Part shown: in pieces, positions 35,307 through 48,469 of the stretch
Numbering within the stretch: position 1 is the first letter of the stretch
Layout: each line of letters begins with the position of its first letter
From: Burhinus oedicnemus
Lineage: Eukaryota > Chordata > Aves > Charadriiformes > Burhinidae
Reading direction: 5' to 3'
Assembly: GCA_008921705.1 (NCBI GenBank)
Contig: VFFE01007869.1
Span: forward strand, 819,534-883,533
Length of the DNA: 64,000 nt
Made by a program: the position numbers and the translations under genes
The notes under the pieces: generated by a model
Seen by the model: the letters and a program-made list of their open reading frames with translations, nothing else
The model's database searches: none
What the model was told of the DNA's origin: nothing

Positions 35307-36858
35307 AAATAAATAAAAACCAGAACAAAATTCAATGTTGGTCAAGACATCGGTTCATGTGAAATAGCCACTTTTAGCCTTGCCACTGTTTTGAGATGAC
35401 TTTTGTCCTGTTTGTGTTTCAAGGAGACAAGAAATTTGTAGTATTCTCATGAGCTGAGAGAATGAAAAAAATACAAGGAAAAATCATGCCACCCTTCTTT
35501 TCCTCTAGTCATTCCTTTCTACAGAAAGACTTCAAACAAAACAATGAAGTCCAGTTTTTAATTCAAGACATTAGCCAATTAACAGAACAAAGTTAGTATT
35601 GGTGCACCTTGTAATGGTGTAAAGGACCATTACAATAATTACGGTCTATATTAAAAAAATGAGAGACCTTCTTTCCCTTCCTAAACTGCTTCCTTGCCCT
35701 CATGATATGCCACGGTATCCAGTGACATGACTCCTGGAATTTGTCTTCCAGTTGTCTTCTGTTGAGTTAGGCCCCTGAGAAGGGGACTCATCTCCTGGTC
35801 AGAAAAAGAGAGGAAAAATAACTGTTAATTGGGACAGTAGGGGAATACAAATCAGTGCTTTAGTTCCTAGAGTTGGTAGTCCTCAAAATGCTTTATCTTG
35901 CCTACACCATTTGCATCCTTTCTAGATTAAACTTCAGCCTCCCAGTGTTTGTCTATCTTTCCAGCCCCCTCAGAAAAGGTGGGATGTGGAGTGAAATGTT
36001 GCGTGCTTGAAGAGAGAGATCAAGATCTTGATGCCAACCTATGTCTACTCACAGTCTTCCTAGAAAATTGATATTTATGCTGATTAAGAGCAAAAAGAGG
36101 TTCAAAACTGCAAAAGGCCACCGGTTGGTCTTTGATTTAAACCCAGGTCCACAGAAGAATTTAGGTGCTGCAGCACTGAGGTCTTCAACACCTAATCATT
36201 AAGCATCTGGCTCCAGCAGTAGCTTTCCTGTAGCTACGTAGGAGTAATCTACTCCTTTGAGCAAAGTGGCCCACCTCCTCCAGACCCCTCCTAGGTACCC
36301 CAAGTTGGGGTTGGCAAAGCCAACATGCTATACCCATCTACATTTACCATTAGGGACCACAACGGCATGTGTGACATCTTAAATCCCTCTCCTTTGCCTT
36401 CCAGCAGAGACGTATAGGATGAAATTGGTTTCAGACACTTTGATCATACTAATTTCATGTTTGTTCCGTGGGGAACACAGTCATCTGCTGGCTGGTATTC
36501 CCCTGCTCCAGATTACATGGAGTGTTACTTATTCTTAAGAGTGGTTGTCTTGTTAGGAATTACAGTGAATCACATCACTGTTCTCATTTGCTGCACATTT
36601 GTTATCCGCCACGCATGGTTCCCAGCAGTGTGGGGACACTTTGTTGAGTGGCATGTTAATTCCATTTATTTTTTTAAGCCTAACTAGGGGTATAAAATTC
36701 CTAGTCAAAATTCTGTCACGTTCTCTGAGCACTGGTAAATGAGTATCTCCTTACAAATGTTTTCTTTCTAGCAGAAAAGTATAACTTGGTGTGTACACGT
36801 AGGAGTGTTCAGTGTTCTCTGGGAAATGGGACTGACAAAGAAACCTCTGAAGTCATCT

Positions 36859-36945
36859 AAGGCCAAATTCTTTCCACAGAAATCTGTATGTATGGGACCC
36901 GCTGAACTCGCACATGTATATCTGAGGGCAGATTTTGACCCTAGG
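36859..36945. mobile_element. Ancient palindromic MITE-like relic
   Basis: The left end AAGGCCAAATTCTTTCC and the right end GGGCAGATTTTGACCCTAGG are imperfect inverse complements. Between them lie ATGGGACCCGCTGAACTCGC and ACATGTATATCTGAGGGC, the arrangement seen in palindromic relics that end in 'gagggcagaatttggccc'. About 87 bases survive. Confidence 0.42.
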
Positions 36946-37404
36946 TAAGCAAACAGCTACGACCAAAGAGTTGTTTACTTTTCCTAAGTTTTGCCTTTCC
37001 TGGGTATTAATATTACTCTCATAAATTTTGTTGAGCTACACTTTCAAAAGTTAAGACGCCAGGCCCCAGAGGATGAAATACAGCAGCCCAATTACACACA
37101 ACCAGAGTCAGGCTCTAAAAGACAGGGGTTTTTGAAAGACATGAACAATATTTAGAGAGCTGGTTAATATTAATTCCTTTGGGAACTATAAGTCTGGCCA
37201 TTAATAGGCTTAGAGTGATAAAAATGGCAATATGGTGTGCACATATAGATGATATTGTCAAAAAGAAGCAATTAGTAGCACAGAAAGCATATGCACATAT
37301 GGCGAGCAGGTTGAAATGAGAAATACTGCCAGCAATATGATAACAGAGTTAATGGCAAAAGAAGAATGAAACAGTAGCACAATTTGTTCCTCACCTAAAC
37401 AGAG

Positions 37405-37452
37405 CTAAGATTTTTTCATCCAGATTTTTTTTCTCTAAGATTTTTTCATCCA
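37405..37452 (+). repeat. 30-bp tandem duplication
   Basis: CTAAGATTTTTTCATCCA occurs at 37405 and again at 37435, separated by GATTTTTTTTCT. The two copies are identical over 18 bases, pointing to a recent local duplication or slippage event. Confidence 0.9.
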
Positions 37453-39697
37453 AACAAATTTTCTTTCTCATTCTCTCTGGCTATCGCTAAGGTCCTGAGT
37501 CAAGACATCACACAAATGCTTCTTGTCTACCTTCCTACACGTGTTTGACTGAGACTAGAGAATGTGATTATTTGCTGGAGGATCTCTGGGAAATTGGGGT
37601 TGAAAGCCGTGATCTGAGTCTCTCCCGAGTCAGTAGAAATACTGGCAATGGCATCCCAATCAGAAACGTCCCCCCAGCCCAGGTCTAACTTGTCAAGTGT
37701 TTTAAATTGGACAAATTTTATGTTCCCTACCAACTCTTCTAATCTTGGCAGAGGCACTCGGACTTGCAGACTAATGGGCTCTAAAGATCATGGTTTCAGC
37801 GTTCTTTCAAACAGGTACCAAAAGACTGGAGGATGCTGCTTACAGGCTGCGTAGAGCCCCTTCTGATGTTACAGATAATTGACTGACTTATCTTCCAAGT
37901 GCGTTCGATGCCTTGTACCCTTTCATCTTTATCTCATTACACTCTTTTCGGGTTAAAAACTAGGAGTTTATGGGGCAGCTAAAATGCTCTCTGTATCCTT
38001 GGGGGGGGAAAAAAAGAGTTATCATAAACATAGCCCTGCCAGCCTTTGAGCTGAGTGAGAGCTTTTGCGTTTTGGCTTTGGAAAGGTATACACCTGTCAC
38101 GCTAAAATGGAGCAGATGTGTTATAATCTTATCTGCTCGCCCTAGATTTGTTGTCAGAAGGAAGTGAGGTAAGGGCAAGTGGTAAACGTAGCGCAGTTTA
38201 TCTGTGATGGGGGCTACGCTTTCCCCTCAATGCATTGCCTAAAGGAATTGGTGAATTGGGAACATTTTGAGTTCCCCTGAACAACTGCATTCTCAATTCT
38301 TATCTCATGTTGTTGAACAAACAATTGATATTATAGAAGCAAAAGACCCTGAAAATGAACTGGCCTGTCATGATTTCTTGTAAGTTGAAATGCTATTTTG
38401 ATTACTTTTCTCATTCTTACTAATATGCTCTGGCCTGTTCACTACACTGACTGCTAGTGAAGCAGTCTAGCATTTGTTAAATGTTTTGGCAAGACCACTG
38501 CCTAAGATAGTGCTATTGTCTTCCTTTGGACATACTTAATGAGAAAAACCCATACAACCTGTGTCACTGCTGGTAAATAATGACTTTTTATTAGTATGGA
38601 CTGCTGCTCTGTCCTCTTCCGTTACTCTCTTTCTTTTCATCCTACTAATTATTTAGAGGTTATTGCACAGATAATAGCAATTGAATAACGTGTATAATAT
38701 AAAGAGGTCTCTACAGCAGATACGTGCTTTTGACGCTTTTGCCTCTGGAGTGGTCTGATCATGCATACGCTATGTGAAAACTATGTGTGCTTTCCTTAAG
38801 ATTTTGTCTTCTAAAAATTGCACGTAACTTTAGAGATCCAGGTCTGATTATAGGGTCAGCAAAGGAAAGGGTAAGCACTCAAGCTTCAGTGGGCCTAATC
38901 ACTCCCTGTGGAGTGATAATTATTGTCCTTCACCACGCTTAGACTGCAAGCAGTGTCTGCTCTGTCACATAGCTTTACATGCTTCCTGCCCTCTATTAGG
39001 ATATTAAATCCTCCAACTGGCAAACCGTTTTGACTCTCTAGAATAAAAAACCATCGAAAAAAAGATGCTGTCCATTGAAGCAGAACGATGAGCTACTCAC
39101 ACAATAAAATGCGGCACCTTATATATCACGCACTGGGAGAAGCATCAGGAAAGTTTCCAGCGTGAAAACTACTGAAAGCTATGTCAAATATGGGCATTTA
39201 TCATTTGTGTTTAGAAAATAGGAAATGATTTGGCCCATCTCTTCCCGGCTGGAATGTGGAAGACGAATCCGGGACCGCAGAGTGTAATTATTTACAACTC
39301 AGAATATGAAAACCTGCACACCACTACTGAAAGCAGGCCAGGAAATAGCTAAAATATCAAAATGATCTGAAAAGGAACAGAAGGTGCCAAAAGGTTGAGA
39401 GCTTGTTAAAAATTGACCTGCACTTAAGCACTTCGTAGAAAATCTAGAAAGGATTGGAATCAGTTTGGGGGAGTTAGAGGAAAATATAAAAACATTTCCC
39501 ATCTTGGCAATTGGAAAAGACTGGACTAAGCTGTAATTTGTATTTTTTATCTACTGGAAATATTAGATATCACATTGGTATGCTTATTTTCTAATTTCAG
39601 TAACGCAAGAATGGCAGTAGTCTCCCACAAGCTGGGAATGCCTGCATGCTGGAGGTGATGCTCCTCATATCCCAAGAATTTGCTGTTTCGTAGATTT

Positions 39698-39758
39698 GGG
39701 GGCTAATCTAAGGGTCACTGGAGTCACCAGGAGTCTTTCAGTGGGATTTGGATCAAAC
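39698..39758. mobile_element. Ancient palindromic MITE-like relic, short
   Basis: GGGGCTAATCTAAGGGTCAC, TGGAGTCACCAGGAGTCTTT, CAGTGGGATTTGGATCAAAC: the order and spacing match a short palindromic family reading 'gggcctgatc...gtcaatgggagtctttccattgacttcaatgggctttggatcaggccc'. Both ends and the central GAGTCTTT remain visible. Confidence 0.45.
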
Positions 39759-40317
39759 TCTTCAGTTCTATGTTTACATAATTATAAAACTCCTATGTCA
39801 GGAACTGTTCGATAATGGGAGAGCACAAGCCAAGGTTTTCCTAAATGCTTTCTAATGCCTGTTTGCAGAAGATGTTTCTCCTTCCAGTCCTAGCTCAACT
39901 TTTGGCATTTTGCTCCATCCTACAATGTTTAGGTTGTCTGATGTCTCCAGGTCCTGCAGAATCAGTCTCCCAGCTGCTAAAACTGGCTCCCAGGAAAATG
40001 CTAGTTGTGGTTTGCTTGTAGCATGCTTGGAAAGAGAGCAAATAGCAGCCTTGGGGACTGGAGCTGCTGTATTACAAAAATATCAATTATATTTTCCAAA
40101 TATCTCACAGATGTGAAACAGTCTTGGCATGGCATGATAGAAGAGGTGCCACCTTGCTAGGATGCAGATGTGGTTGCTGATACGAGCAGATGCTGGGGTA
40201 ATTCTGGAGATTTTCATGCTTGAGTCAGGAACTTAAAACCTATGAAAAGGTTCAGGGTGGGACTTGCTTTTGGGGAAAAGGCAATGAGAACTGTTAGGAA
40301 ACGCACCAAAAATTTTA

Positions 40318-40430
40318 AAAGTTGATGCCTAAAGTTAGGCTCCTACACCCGTATTTAGGGTTCCGAATGAGTTTGGTCTGATTTAAAAAAATGCTGGCAC
40401 TGGGGATCAACGTGCCCAATTAACAAGTCT
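40318..40430. mobile_element. Ancient MITE-like relic (TTAGGC type)
   Basis: GATGCCTAAAGTTAGGCTCC, TACACCCGTATTTAGGG, GTTTGGTCTGATTTAAAAAA and ATGCTGGCACTGGGGATCAA follow the order of a widespread amniote relic that reads 'gcctaaagttaggctcctaaat-ccatatttagg...ggcctgattttcagaggtgctgagcac'. It sits about 560 bases to the right of the relic at 39.7 kb. No coding content. Confidence 0.5.
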
Positions 40431-43400
40431 TCCCACTACACTTTAATGAAAAAGCAAAACTTAAAAACTAAATGATGTCTTTCACAAAGAAGCATCCGTA
40501 AGAGAAAGACTTACTCAGCAGTGCGACTGCTAGAGCTGCAAAATGACCTTAGGAATTCACATACTGCAAGTAAATATTTATTGCCGTTAAACGGTTGGCC
40601 CCAAAAGCAGGCGTTCCCATTCTGGCTAACCATGTGGAAACTGAGTTCATGCACATGTTGTCAGCCATAGGCCCTGCACCACATCATTAATCTGCGATAA
40701 GTCTTTGGGAGGAAGAGGCTGGGTGTGCGGCGAGGCTGCGCGCTGGGTCCCGCGGTGTGAAGGGGAAGACCATCTAATAACAGAAAAATAGAGTGGGTGT
40801 CACAAAGCCCCAGCCACTTACCTCCAGCAGCAGTGAAATTTATAGTAAAGTTTCTCTTCTTTTTCTACCCTACGTGAAACGAATGCTGCAATAAAGATAA
40901 ATATTATGTTTTGTACAAATATCTGCTTTCATGGCACCCACCGTAACACTTTAATTAGTACCTCCTCCTCTGGAGGACCACAGCAACATCTCCTAAAACT
41001 TCAGTTATTTCCTTACCATCTTTTCCCTCATTATTCACATATTTATGAAATATTCTTTTACGTCTGCCATTAATTGATAAGCTTCACGTATGTATTGTTG
41101 TAGATGTCTTTAAAATTGTAATAGAATTTTTGAAGTTGATTCATCCAACTGTGATATCATTGATTACCACCTTTTCCTGAGCAGCTGGAAGAACCGATAC
41201 CACTGGCAAAATCACTGAGTGCAGATTTTTTTAAAAAAAAAGTTAAAGAATCGTACTAAAATAACCTTGAACTTTTGGAGTTTCTTTGTACTTTTTCAAA
41301 TTTGACTCAAAATTGATTAAATCAGAAGTTAAGATTTTGTAGAAGCCAAAACTGTATCCCTGAAGTGCTAAATTACCTTTGTTCTGAGTTAAAGCAATTT
41401 ATTATGTTACCCAGAAGAAAACCCATGCCATTTTGGCAGAAGACTAAGTAGAGTATGCATTTATTGTTTAAGGGATTTTAAAAATGGTGACTATGAGTTG
41501 CATTCTGAGGAAAATGGAAGAGGACAGTTTTGTATTACCCCATATGTACCCATACTAACGTATTTAGGGATTGCAACTTAAGTTTATGGAAGTGTAAGGG
41601 CTCAACCCAAGTCAACCAGTACAATAAGAATTGAGAGCCGTGCGCATAAGCAGCACTCTCTATATGGTGTCCAAAGCTCTTTGGTATTTATGGTAGACTC
41701 GACTGCGTGAATGAGGGATACAATATTAAATTTAAAATTGAGTTTTCCTGCACTACTACTGCTTTTTTTTTTTTTCTGGCTGGTATTGTGACCATGTACT
41801 AATTTCCGTGGCTATCTGTTCTCTATCATTAGTAGGTCTTTCTGGTGTTTTAAAACCCATTTCCCATGAATTCCTCATCATAATGAGTGCTTTAAAGACT
41901 GAATTTTTTTTGCCCAAAAATCATTATTATTTGCTCATACAAAACCTATTAAGGATTCCTTACATGACAGACCACTGCTATGAGAAGAAGGGTTTTTTCT
42001 GGGCTACCACAGCAGAAGTATTTGCACAATTGTTAATAATCTATTGGTGTATAATCTGCCATTTGCAGCAGCTCTTTCCTCCATCAGCCTCAATTATTAA
42101 CGCTGCCTGTTGGCCAAGGCAAACACTCTCCCAAACATCTCTGGAGGCCTAATTCAGGCTTTTCTAACCTCTCCGTTTTGGAGTTGAGCATTTTAAGTGG
42201 TTTAGTCCCACACAAAATAAAAGCAGTGAAAGGGCTTGCACTCATTTCGGTGAGAACTGAGTCTGGCTCTAACCCTATACAATAATTATTTCCTAGTTTG
42301 CCTGAGTGAGGGCCTTGCAGATTGCCCCCCATGATCAATACTTGCTACGAAGAACGAGTTCAGGGATGGAAAGTTGCAATCTGAGACGATTTATTCATTG
42401 CCATTGTGATGGGTTAGGGATAAAAGCTGGTGGAATACAAAACCCTTCTGAGTCTTAACTACAGTGCTGAACACTATAATTATTTAAAAAAATACATATC
42501 CTGACTCTGCTTAGAAGCCTGTTTGCTATAATTCACCCCTGTGTTAATAGCCTCCTAACATATATGAATGTATGCTAAAATGGGTTTTAAACTACTAGAT
42601 TTATGGCTTGGCAGACTGGTAAATGCACAATTATAGTTCATAATAGGTAGGTATCTGCTGTCCATTGATTTTTCTCTTGTTCTATTTCCTTCCAGAGTGA
42701 TGTCATTAGACATTACGCAGATGACTAATAGTCCCAAAGAATGACATTCACATGCCAGAATGCCACATGTCGGTGTTCCCGTAGGGGCTCCGGCACCGTC
42801 CACCATAAGATGGCAAAAACACCCTAAGCATTTCTGCTACAGCAAATCCTTGGCCTCGCCAAATCTGCGGCGGATCGGCAGCGCAGAGGCAAAATTCAGC
42901 TAGGGAATAAAAAAAAAGATGAAACCACAACAGCTATTTAGGAGCTCTGGATATCTTTCTAATCAGATTGCTGGGAGTGCGTTTGGACTTGTATCTATTC
43001 ATTCTGCGGTGACGGAAGTAAAGGAACTATCCAGTGAGCTATCGGGTTTTCCCAGAATTGTTTGTACTGCTGACCTTTATATCTACTCATTTATCCTAAT
43101 TGTTTTTAGCTGTTTGAGGAAGAATCTCAGATGAGAAAAGCAACTCAATATGTATCAGAGATCCTATCTGCTGCAACTTTTGTTTTAATTTAAAGCAGAC
43201 CCAGCATCATTTTGTGCGCCGGTTGCATAGTACCAAAGGCAGGAATTTGTTGTGGGATTTTTTAATAAAATCATAGACCCAAGACAGAGGTCCCTGGACA
43301 CAGGGAGTGTGATCTGGGGGTGGGGTTGCTTAGACGTCTCTTGCCCAAACGCATTTCCTGATGTTCTCCGGCTGGGGCAGCTTTTGATGTGGTGCTTTCT

Positions 43401-45310
43401 TGTGGGAGAGTGGGGAGCACCATTTTAGGGAGGTGGCCAAGCTGGCTCTGTCAGCTTTGCCTCGGTCCAAGATAGGAGAAATCCATTGCCAGAGTGTTAT
43501 AGCGGGAAATCTGGCTCTCGACATCCATAAAACTCCCTCTCCAAGTGGAATTTCCCAGATTAAATGAGAATATTGAGTTTTCTCAGTATCCCTTGTTTGA
43601 AATTGAAGTTGGGCAGGCTTCGCTTCTTCCGGGGGATGTATTAAATCTGTAATAGTCGTGTTTTTCTTCCTTCTTCCATCAAATCCCAGTCTCTTGGAAG
43701 GGAGTGGGAGGCTTGTGACATATACAAAGTGTTTGCTGATGGTTAATAGAAAAGAATCTGGGTTATCCAATAAACATGCCCCAAACTTTCAACTCATAGG
43801 GAGCTTAGGTTCAAACAGTAGCTTTGACTACTGCAGAGCAGTTATGGAGCAAAATAGCAAAGTGATATGCAAAAGCTCACATGAAGTATATCACTTTGCT
43901 TCAGAATTCCTGCATTTACTGCTAATGTAAGAAATAGCCTTTGAACTCTAATCTGGTGCCTCCCGAGTAGTTCATAACCGAAGGCACTTCTTTCATCATA
44001 ACAGGGTGACAGTGATCCAGACTTGCAGAGCATTTGGTACAGTCCCAAAGCAAGATAATAAACAAGATAATAGTGTAGGCTTTGCATTTCTGAGCATACC
44101 AGCCCTTCTACAAAGACGTTTCAGGGATCCTGCCTCGCAACTTCCATGTGACATAAAGAAGTATTAGCGTCACTGTCTTGCATGAAGAAATGTGAATATC
44201 ATCGTCTCGCATACAAGGAAAAAGGAAACATGGCATTTTTGTGACTTTCCCTCGGTTTGTGCACTAAGCCACCAGCAGAACTATTTCTTCAGCTTTTTTG
44301 AAGAAAGAGCAAGACCAGAGAGCAAACTGTGTTTCTACAGTGCTGCAAAACAATCGCCTGGAAGGAATATTTTACTGGTTTAGATTATCAAGTGAGCCAG
44401 TGCTTACTGTCACCAGGGGTGGTCATGAAGTAAGATATTGGTCTTAACTACCTAGGACCTAGGAGAGCTGGATAGTTCTAATAGTTGAATTCGCCTTGAA
44501 AAATCATAAAATATTATAACACAACCCATTGTTTCTTTCCATAACAAATACATTTCCATCTTCACTTGTAAACTCTTTGTTTGCCCCGGTTCAGGTAGCA
44601 GACATCTCATATTGCTCTTGGCAAGTGTTGGGCTGTCCACTGGAGCCCTTGGCTAGTGGTGCCCAGGCTCTGCTGCCACTGTGCTTCCGCTGTAGAGCTC
44701 CTGAGAAGCTGCTCAGCTGCTCCCCGGCGCAACCCTGTGCTGGAAATTAAGTAACGGTCCACCTGGGGAATATACAGAGCTTTTAAAGAATTCTATGAGA
44801 GACCTGAAATTAGTCTTATACAACACCAACAATGTTTTTCTAGTCCTTTTAACGGGGTGTATCCTTTCTGCTCTCATTAAAAAGATGTTGTGATCTAACT
44901 CTTTAGTTGGGTAAGACACAGTTCCTCCATAATAGCATTAATTTTTTTATTCAGTTTTTATGCGTCCTCAAGTTGATTATGAAGCCAATAATTTAATTTG
45001 AAAAACCTTCCTTTTTTTTTTCAGCTTTAGCAGTGCTACTAAATGTGGGTGTAGATAAATGACCACATGAAAACTTCACAAAATTAGTGTTTACACATAA
45101 TCTGGCAATGAGCTATAATTTGATTGGTAAAAAAATCATTTTGTGTACCTCTGCCCCTATCCTGCCGGATAATGAAAATTTATATCTATGTTTCAGACAT
45201 CTGGGGAGGATGTGACAGCTTTGGGGCTGAATGAAAGATTATGCCACAGTGACCCCTGTCAGCATTTCCTCACGGACCGGTTACCCGAAACCCAGCGGCA
45301 CTTAGACTAC
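40431..45310. other. Unique AT-rich non-coding sequence
   Basis: Frames of 114 codons (41808-42152, plus) and 146 codons (43330-43770, minus) show no recognisable domain. A T tract lies at 41.76 kb. No repeat family recognised. Confidence 0.55.
41763..41775 (+). repeat. Poly-T tract (13)
   Basis: Thirteen T in an AT-rich stretch. Confidence 0.85.
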
Positions 45311-45440
45311 TTCTTTCTTTTTCTTTTTCTTTTTCTTTTTCTTTTTCTTTTTCTTTTTCTTTTTCTTTTTCTTTTTCTTTTTCTTTTTCTTTTTCTTTTT
45401 CTTTTTCTTTTTCTTTTTCTTTTTCTTTTTCTTTTTCTCT
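45311..45440 (+). repeat. Perfect (CTTTTT)n hexanucleotide tract, 20 units
   Basis: From 45317 to 45437 a C occurs at exactly every sixth base with only T between, giving 120 bases of uninterrupted period-6 repeat. The left edge decays as TTCTTTC and the right as CTCT. The plus strand is pure pyrimidine and the minus strand pure purine (AAAAAG), a composition able to form triplex (H-) DNA. The 99- and 87-codon open frames through it (alternating Phe-Leu and Lys-Glu) are artefacts of the repeat having a length divisible by three. Absence of any interruption suggests recent expansion or ongoing slippage. Confidence 0.98.
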
Positions 45441-45528
45441 ACCAGAGCAGACTCTTATTTTATTTTGGAAGGTTAATGACACTGTAAATCTAATAGGCCA
45501 TTTTAGTGCCATCATGTGGGTATTAAAA

Positions 45529-45538
45529 GTCACGTGAC
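45529..45538. promoter_or_regulatory. GTCACGTGAC palindromic E-box (CLEAR/USF type)
   Basis: A perfect 10-base palindromic E-box of the kind bound by USF, TFEB and TFE3. It lies about 90 bases right of the CTTTTT tract. A nearly identical GTCACGTGAT is at 62953-62962. Single sites occur by chance, so function is uncertain. Confidence 0.35.
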
Positions 45539-45540
45539 TG

Positions 45541-48469
45541 GTCAGGATCCCATATGGAGTGTTTTGGGGTTGCCTCGCATAGGAATGGCAAGGTTCCTAT
45601 ATGGCTGTAAGAGCTGGGCATGTTTTCAATTACTTTCTAGGACAGAGCTGCTTGGAAATTAATTTGAAATCTTTGCCTATGGTTGTGTTTGCCACCTCTC
45701 TCAGATTTTTCTTAGTAAAAGCTTGTGTATCAAATTCACCTTTGATCCTCTCTAGAGATAATCTGCGCTCTTTAATTTATTTATGCCTCAGGACTATGAA
45801 CAAACGTGTCTTTGTGCTTGAGGTGCAGAAATGGATCAGAAAAGGTGGATTTTCCTGAAGTCGGTGTATTCCCCTTTCTGTTCCAGAACAGAGGTTTTCC
45901 ATGCTCCTTGTGCTCTACTTCCTGCCCCCAGACCAGTGTACATCCCATGTACTACTACGGTAACACCCCTTAAAGACCTCAATGCTTCCCAAGTGCATTA
46001 GTAGAGACATTTAAGGTCTTCTGGGATGTACATGGGCTCTGAAGGCAAGAAGGTAATGAAACAGATAGGCGGATAGGTGGGAAACAAACAGAAAAATGGC
46101 AGCTAGAGGGTACTGAGAGCAACTTGTGGAGAGAGAGGAGGTCCAAAGACCCTGTCGGAAACTGCCGTGATTTGGTGCAGATAAATGCAGACCTGGGTTC
46201 ACTCTTGTGTGCATGATTCAGTTGCATAAGATACATCCAGATGTTTTCAAGAAGTGGCAGGTTTTAATGAATGATTTGGGTGCCAAGGCTCACCTTCAAA
46301 ATTTGTGTTTCCCTCCTGCCAATGGCAAGCTATTGAGACCGTGGACATTTTAACTGTATTATATCCATTTGATTGACACAGGTCTGTTCCAAAGTGTAGA
46401 TTTTTCTTCCCAAATGTCTATTTTTTTTAAATCACTTTGTCTGCCACAAAAGATTTCCACTGAGCCCCACCAAAATTTGTTTACTTTGGGAGGAGAATCT
46501 CCTAAAGCATAAGGATGATATAGAGTTCAAAAATGCGAATGATGTCGTAACAGAGAGAACTCCCTCGTGCGTCGTACATTTGGATATTTCGAAGAGCAGT
46601 GACTGTATCGTTTCCCATGGACACAGCTCCAGGAAATGAATAATTCTCAGGAACAGTCAGAGATGAGCCTGTAAAGATTCACCCACCTCCTTCGCTCTTT
46701 TGCTTCTCCTCCTCCCCCTCCACTTTGCATTTGTTCTCCTGAAATATATTTTTCTATGGGAAAAAAACATCTGAGGAGTTTGGAGCCTGGGGAGTGGGAT
46801 GGTTTCTGAGGTCCTCTGAGCATTCCCACTTTTACTTCTGTCTCTGTTGGTTTCATACATATGTGGGTGGGTGCACAACCGATGCACTGCAGGTCTAAAG
46901 GAGGGCTGGATCCAGAGCCCAAACACTCCTGACCTGGGGGCTTCTGCACTGCCTTCATCCAAAAGACATGCCAATTTGGGTGGTTATTTAGCAAACATAC
47001 TGCTTGGAAGAGTCAATTTGTTTTTACCATGCCAACTCTTCTCTTGGTCACTTGCAGCCTTCTGTGTCCCCAAAGGGAGACAAGCCCAGGCTTGTTTCAC
47101 CAGCATGTGCTGGGGCTGCTGGTGAGTTCATCCATCAGGGAAGTCAGAATAAATGTCTTGCTGTTCATGCAGCTTAAGGTGTCTCCCATAAGGCTGGCTT
47201 TACTTTCAGCCAACATCAATGAATGGCAAAGGTCCTTGTCCCACGGTTATCAGGTCTCCAGCAGAGAGTCCTGTGGCTCCCAGGGGCCCATGCAGCCGGA
47301 TTTCCTTTCCAGAAAAAACAAAGAGTTGAGACATGGGATATGTCCTGTGTCTTCCCTGATATACTGCAGGATCACTCACGTTAGACGTAGCCAAATAGCT
47401 CTTCAGCAAGATACATGCACTCCAAAATAAGAGACCTGATGGTCTCTTGGTTGTTGTGGAAGAAGGGACAACACTCCCTTCTCTGGTAGCCTCTGGGGTG
47501 GCTCTGGTTCAGCATCACCATAGCAAGCCCATCCCTTCATCTCTTCTGTCTGCTGTCCCAGCAGCTCCTGCCCAGCTCTTAGCATCTGCTTTTCATGTTC
47601 ACTCCTCATCTCCTGCCTGGGGGCTGCTGCCTCTATCTCCAGAAGGTCCAAGGGTTACAGTGTGCGCACTGGAAATGAATGTGCTAGGGAGAGGTCCAGG
47701 TCATCGTGCTCTTCTACCTTGACCCTACCCACAACTGGTCCTGAAGGGTCATATGCTGTATTGCTCTAGTGGGTCTGCAGTGCAAATGCTGCCAACGCTT
47801 AATTCTGTCTGTCTTTCATCCTGTGTAATGCTTAAATCTTGATCCGTGAGCGTAGTCCCAGCCTCACTGAAGTAAATCACAATTTGGATAGTATTTATGC
47901 TAGAAATCCTTGAAATGTTTTTTTCTATCCAGTACTTCTCCAGTAGCGAGAGCAATGGTATCTCTTTACTTGGGCATTCCCGAAATCTTTTTAGTGGACT
48001 CAAGTTTTCAGAGAAAGGACCGGTGGCAGCAGTAGTTGCTGCCTTCCCACAGACCAAATTTGTGACCTGGAAAAATTAGCAATATCTGTCATAAAACTGG
48101 CGTATTTGAAGACTCATTTGCCGTTTTCTTTTTAAGCTTTTATTTCTGCAACCTCTTTCAGAATGAATATCCTTCACTTTCACATTCACAGCCTGTGGTG
48201 TACCAAATTTCATCTTAGCGTGACTTAAAATATTCACACTATCAGGTCCATGAGCATTACATCCCCATTTTTTGGGGGGAAAAAAAATATCCAAGTTATA
48301 AACCATAGAAAAATAGTGTTTGTAATGAAAATTCTGACAGCACCTTAGCTGTCACTGGGCATAAAGCATTATGTTTATGTGCATGAGAGCAAATTCGTGC
48401 AGTGTTGGGCCTTACCAGCTTTGGGTACCAGCAGAACACACTTATACAACTTAATTATTTGGTTTTCAT
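45541..48469. other. Non-coding sequence with a broad GC-richer stretch
   Basis: From about 46.64 to 47.74 kb GC content and CTG/CAG-type words are higher than in the flanks, and overlapping frames of 92-133 codons occur on both strands without recognisable domains. An unrecognised old repeat is possible. Confidence 0.5.

Larger units (their letters stand above)
34714..40317. other. Unique AT-rich sequence with two MITE-like relics
   Basis: Apart from the T tract at 35.27 kb, the 30-bp duplication at 37.4 kb and relics at 36.86 and 39.70 kb, nothing definable. Frames stay below 77 codons. Confidence 0.55.

Noticed and set aside
36120..36220. Possible TTAGGTGC-type relic
   Set aside because: Only scattered words match; no inverted arms visible.
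43330..43770. 146-codon minus-strand frame
   Set aside because: No family recognised and no supporting signals.
45188..45533. Frames encoding alternating Phe-Leu or Lys-Glu
   Set aside because: Produced by the CTTTTT hexamer, whose period is a multiple of three.
47029..47430. 133-codon plus-strand frame in a GC-richer stretch
   Set aside because: No recognisable domain, competing minus-strand frames, and no splice or promoter signals.
47845..47895. Possible further MITE-like arm (GTAGTCCC...CACTGAAGT)
   Set aside because: Too short and too diverged to separate from chance.
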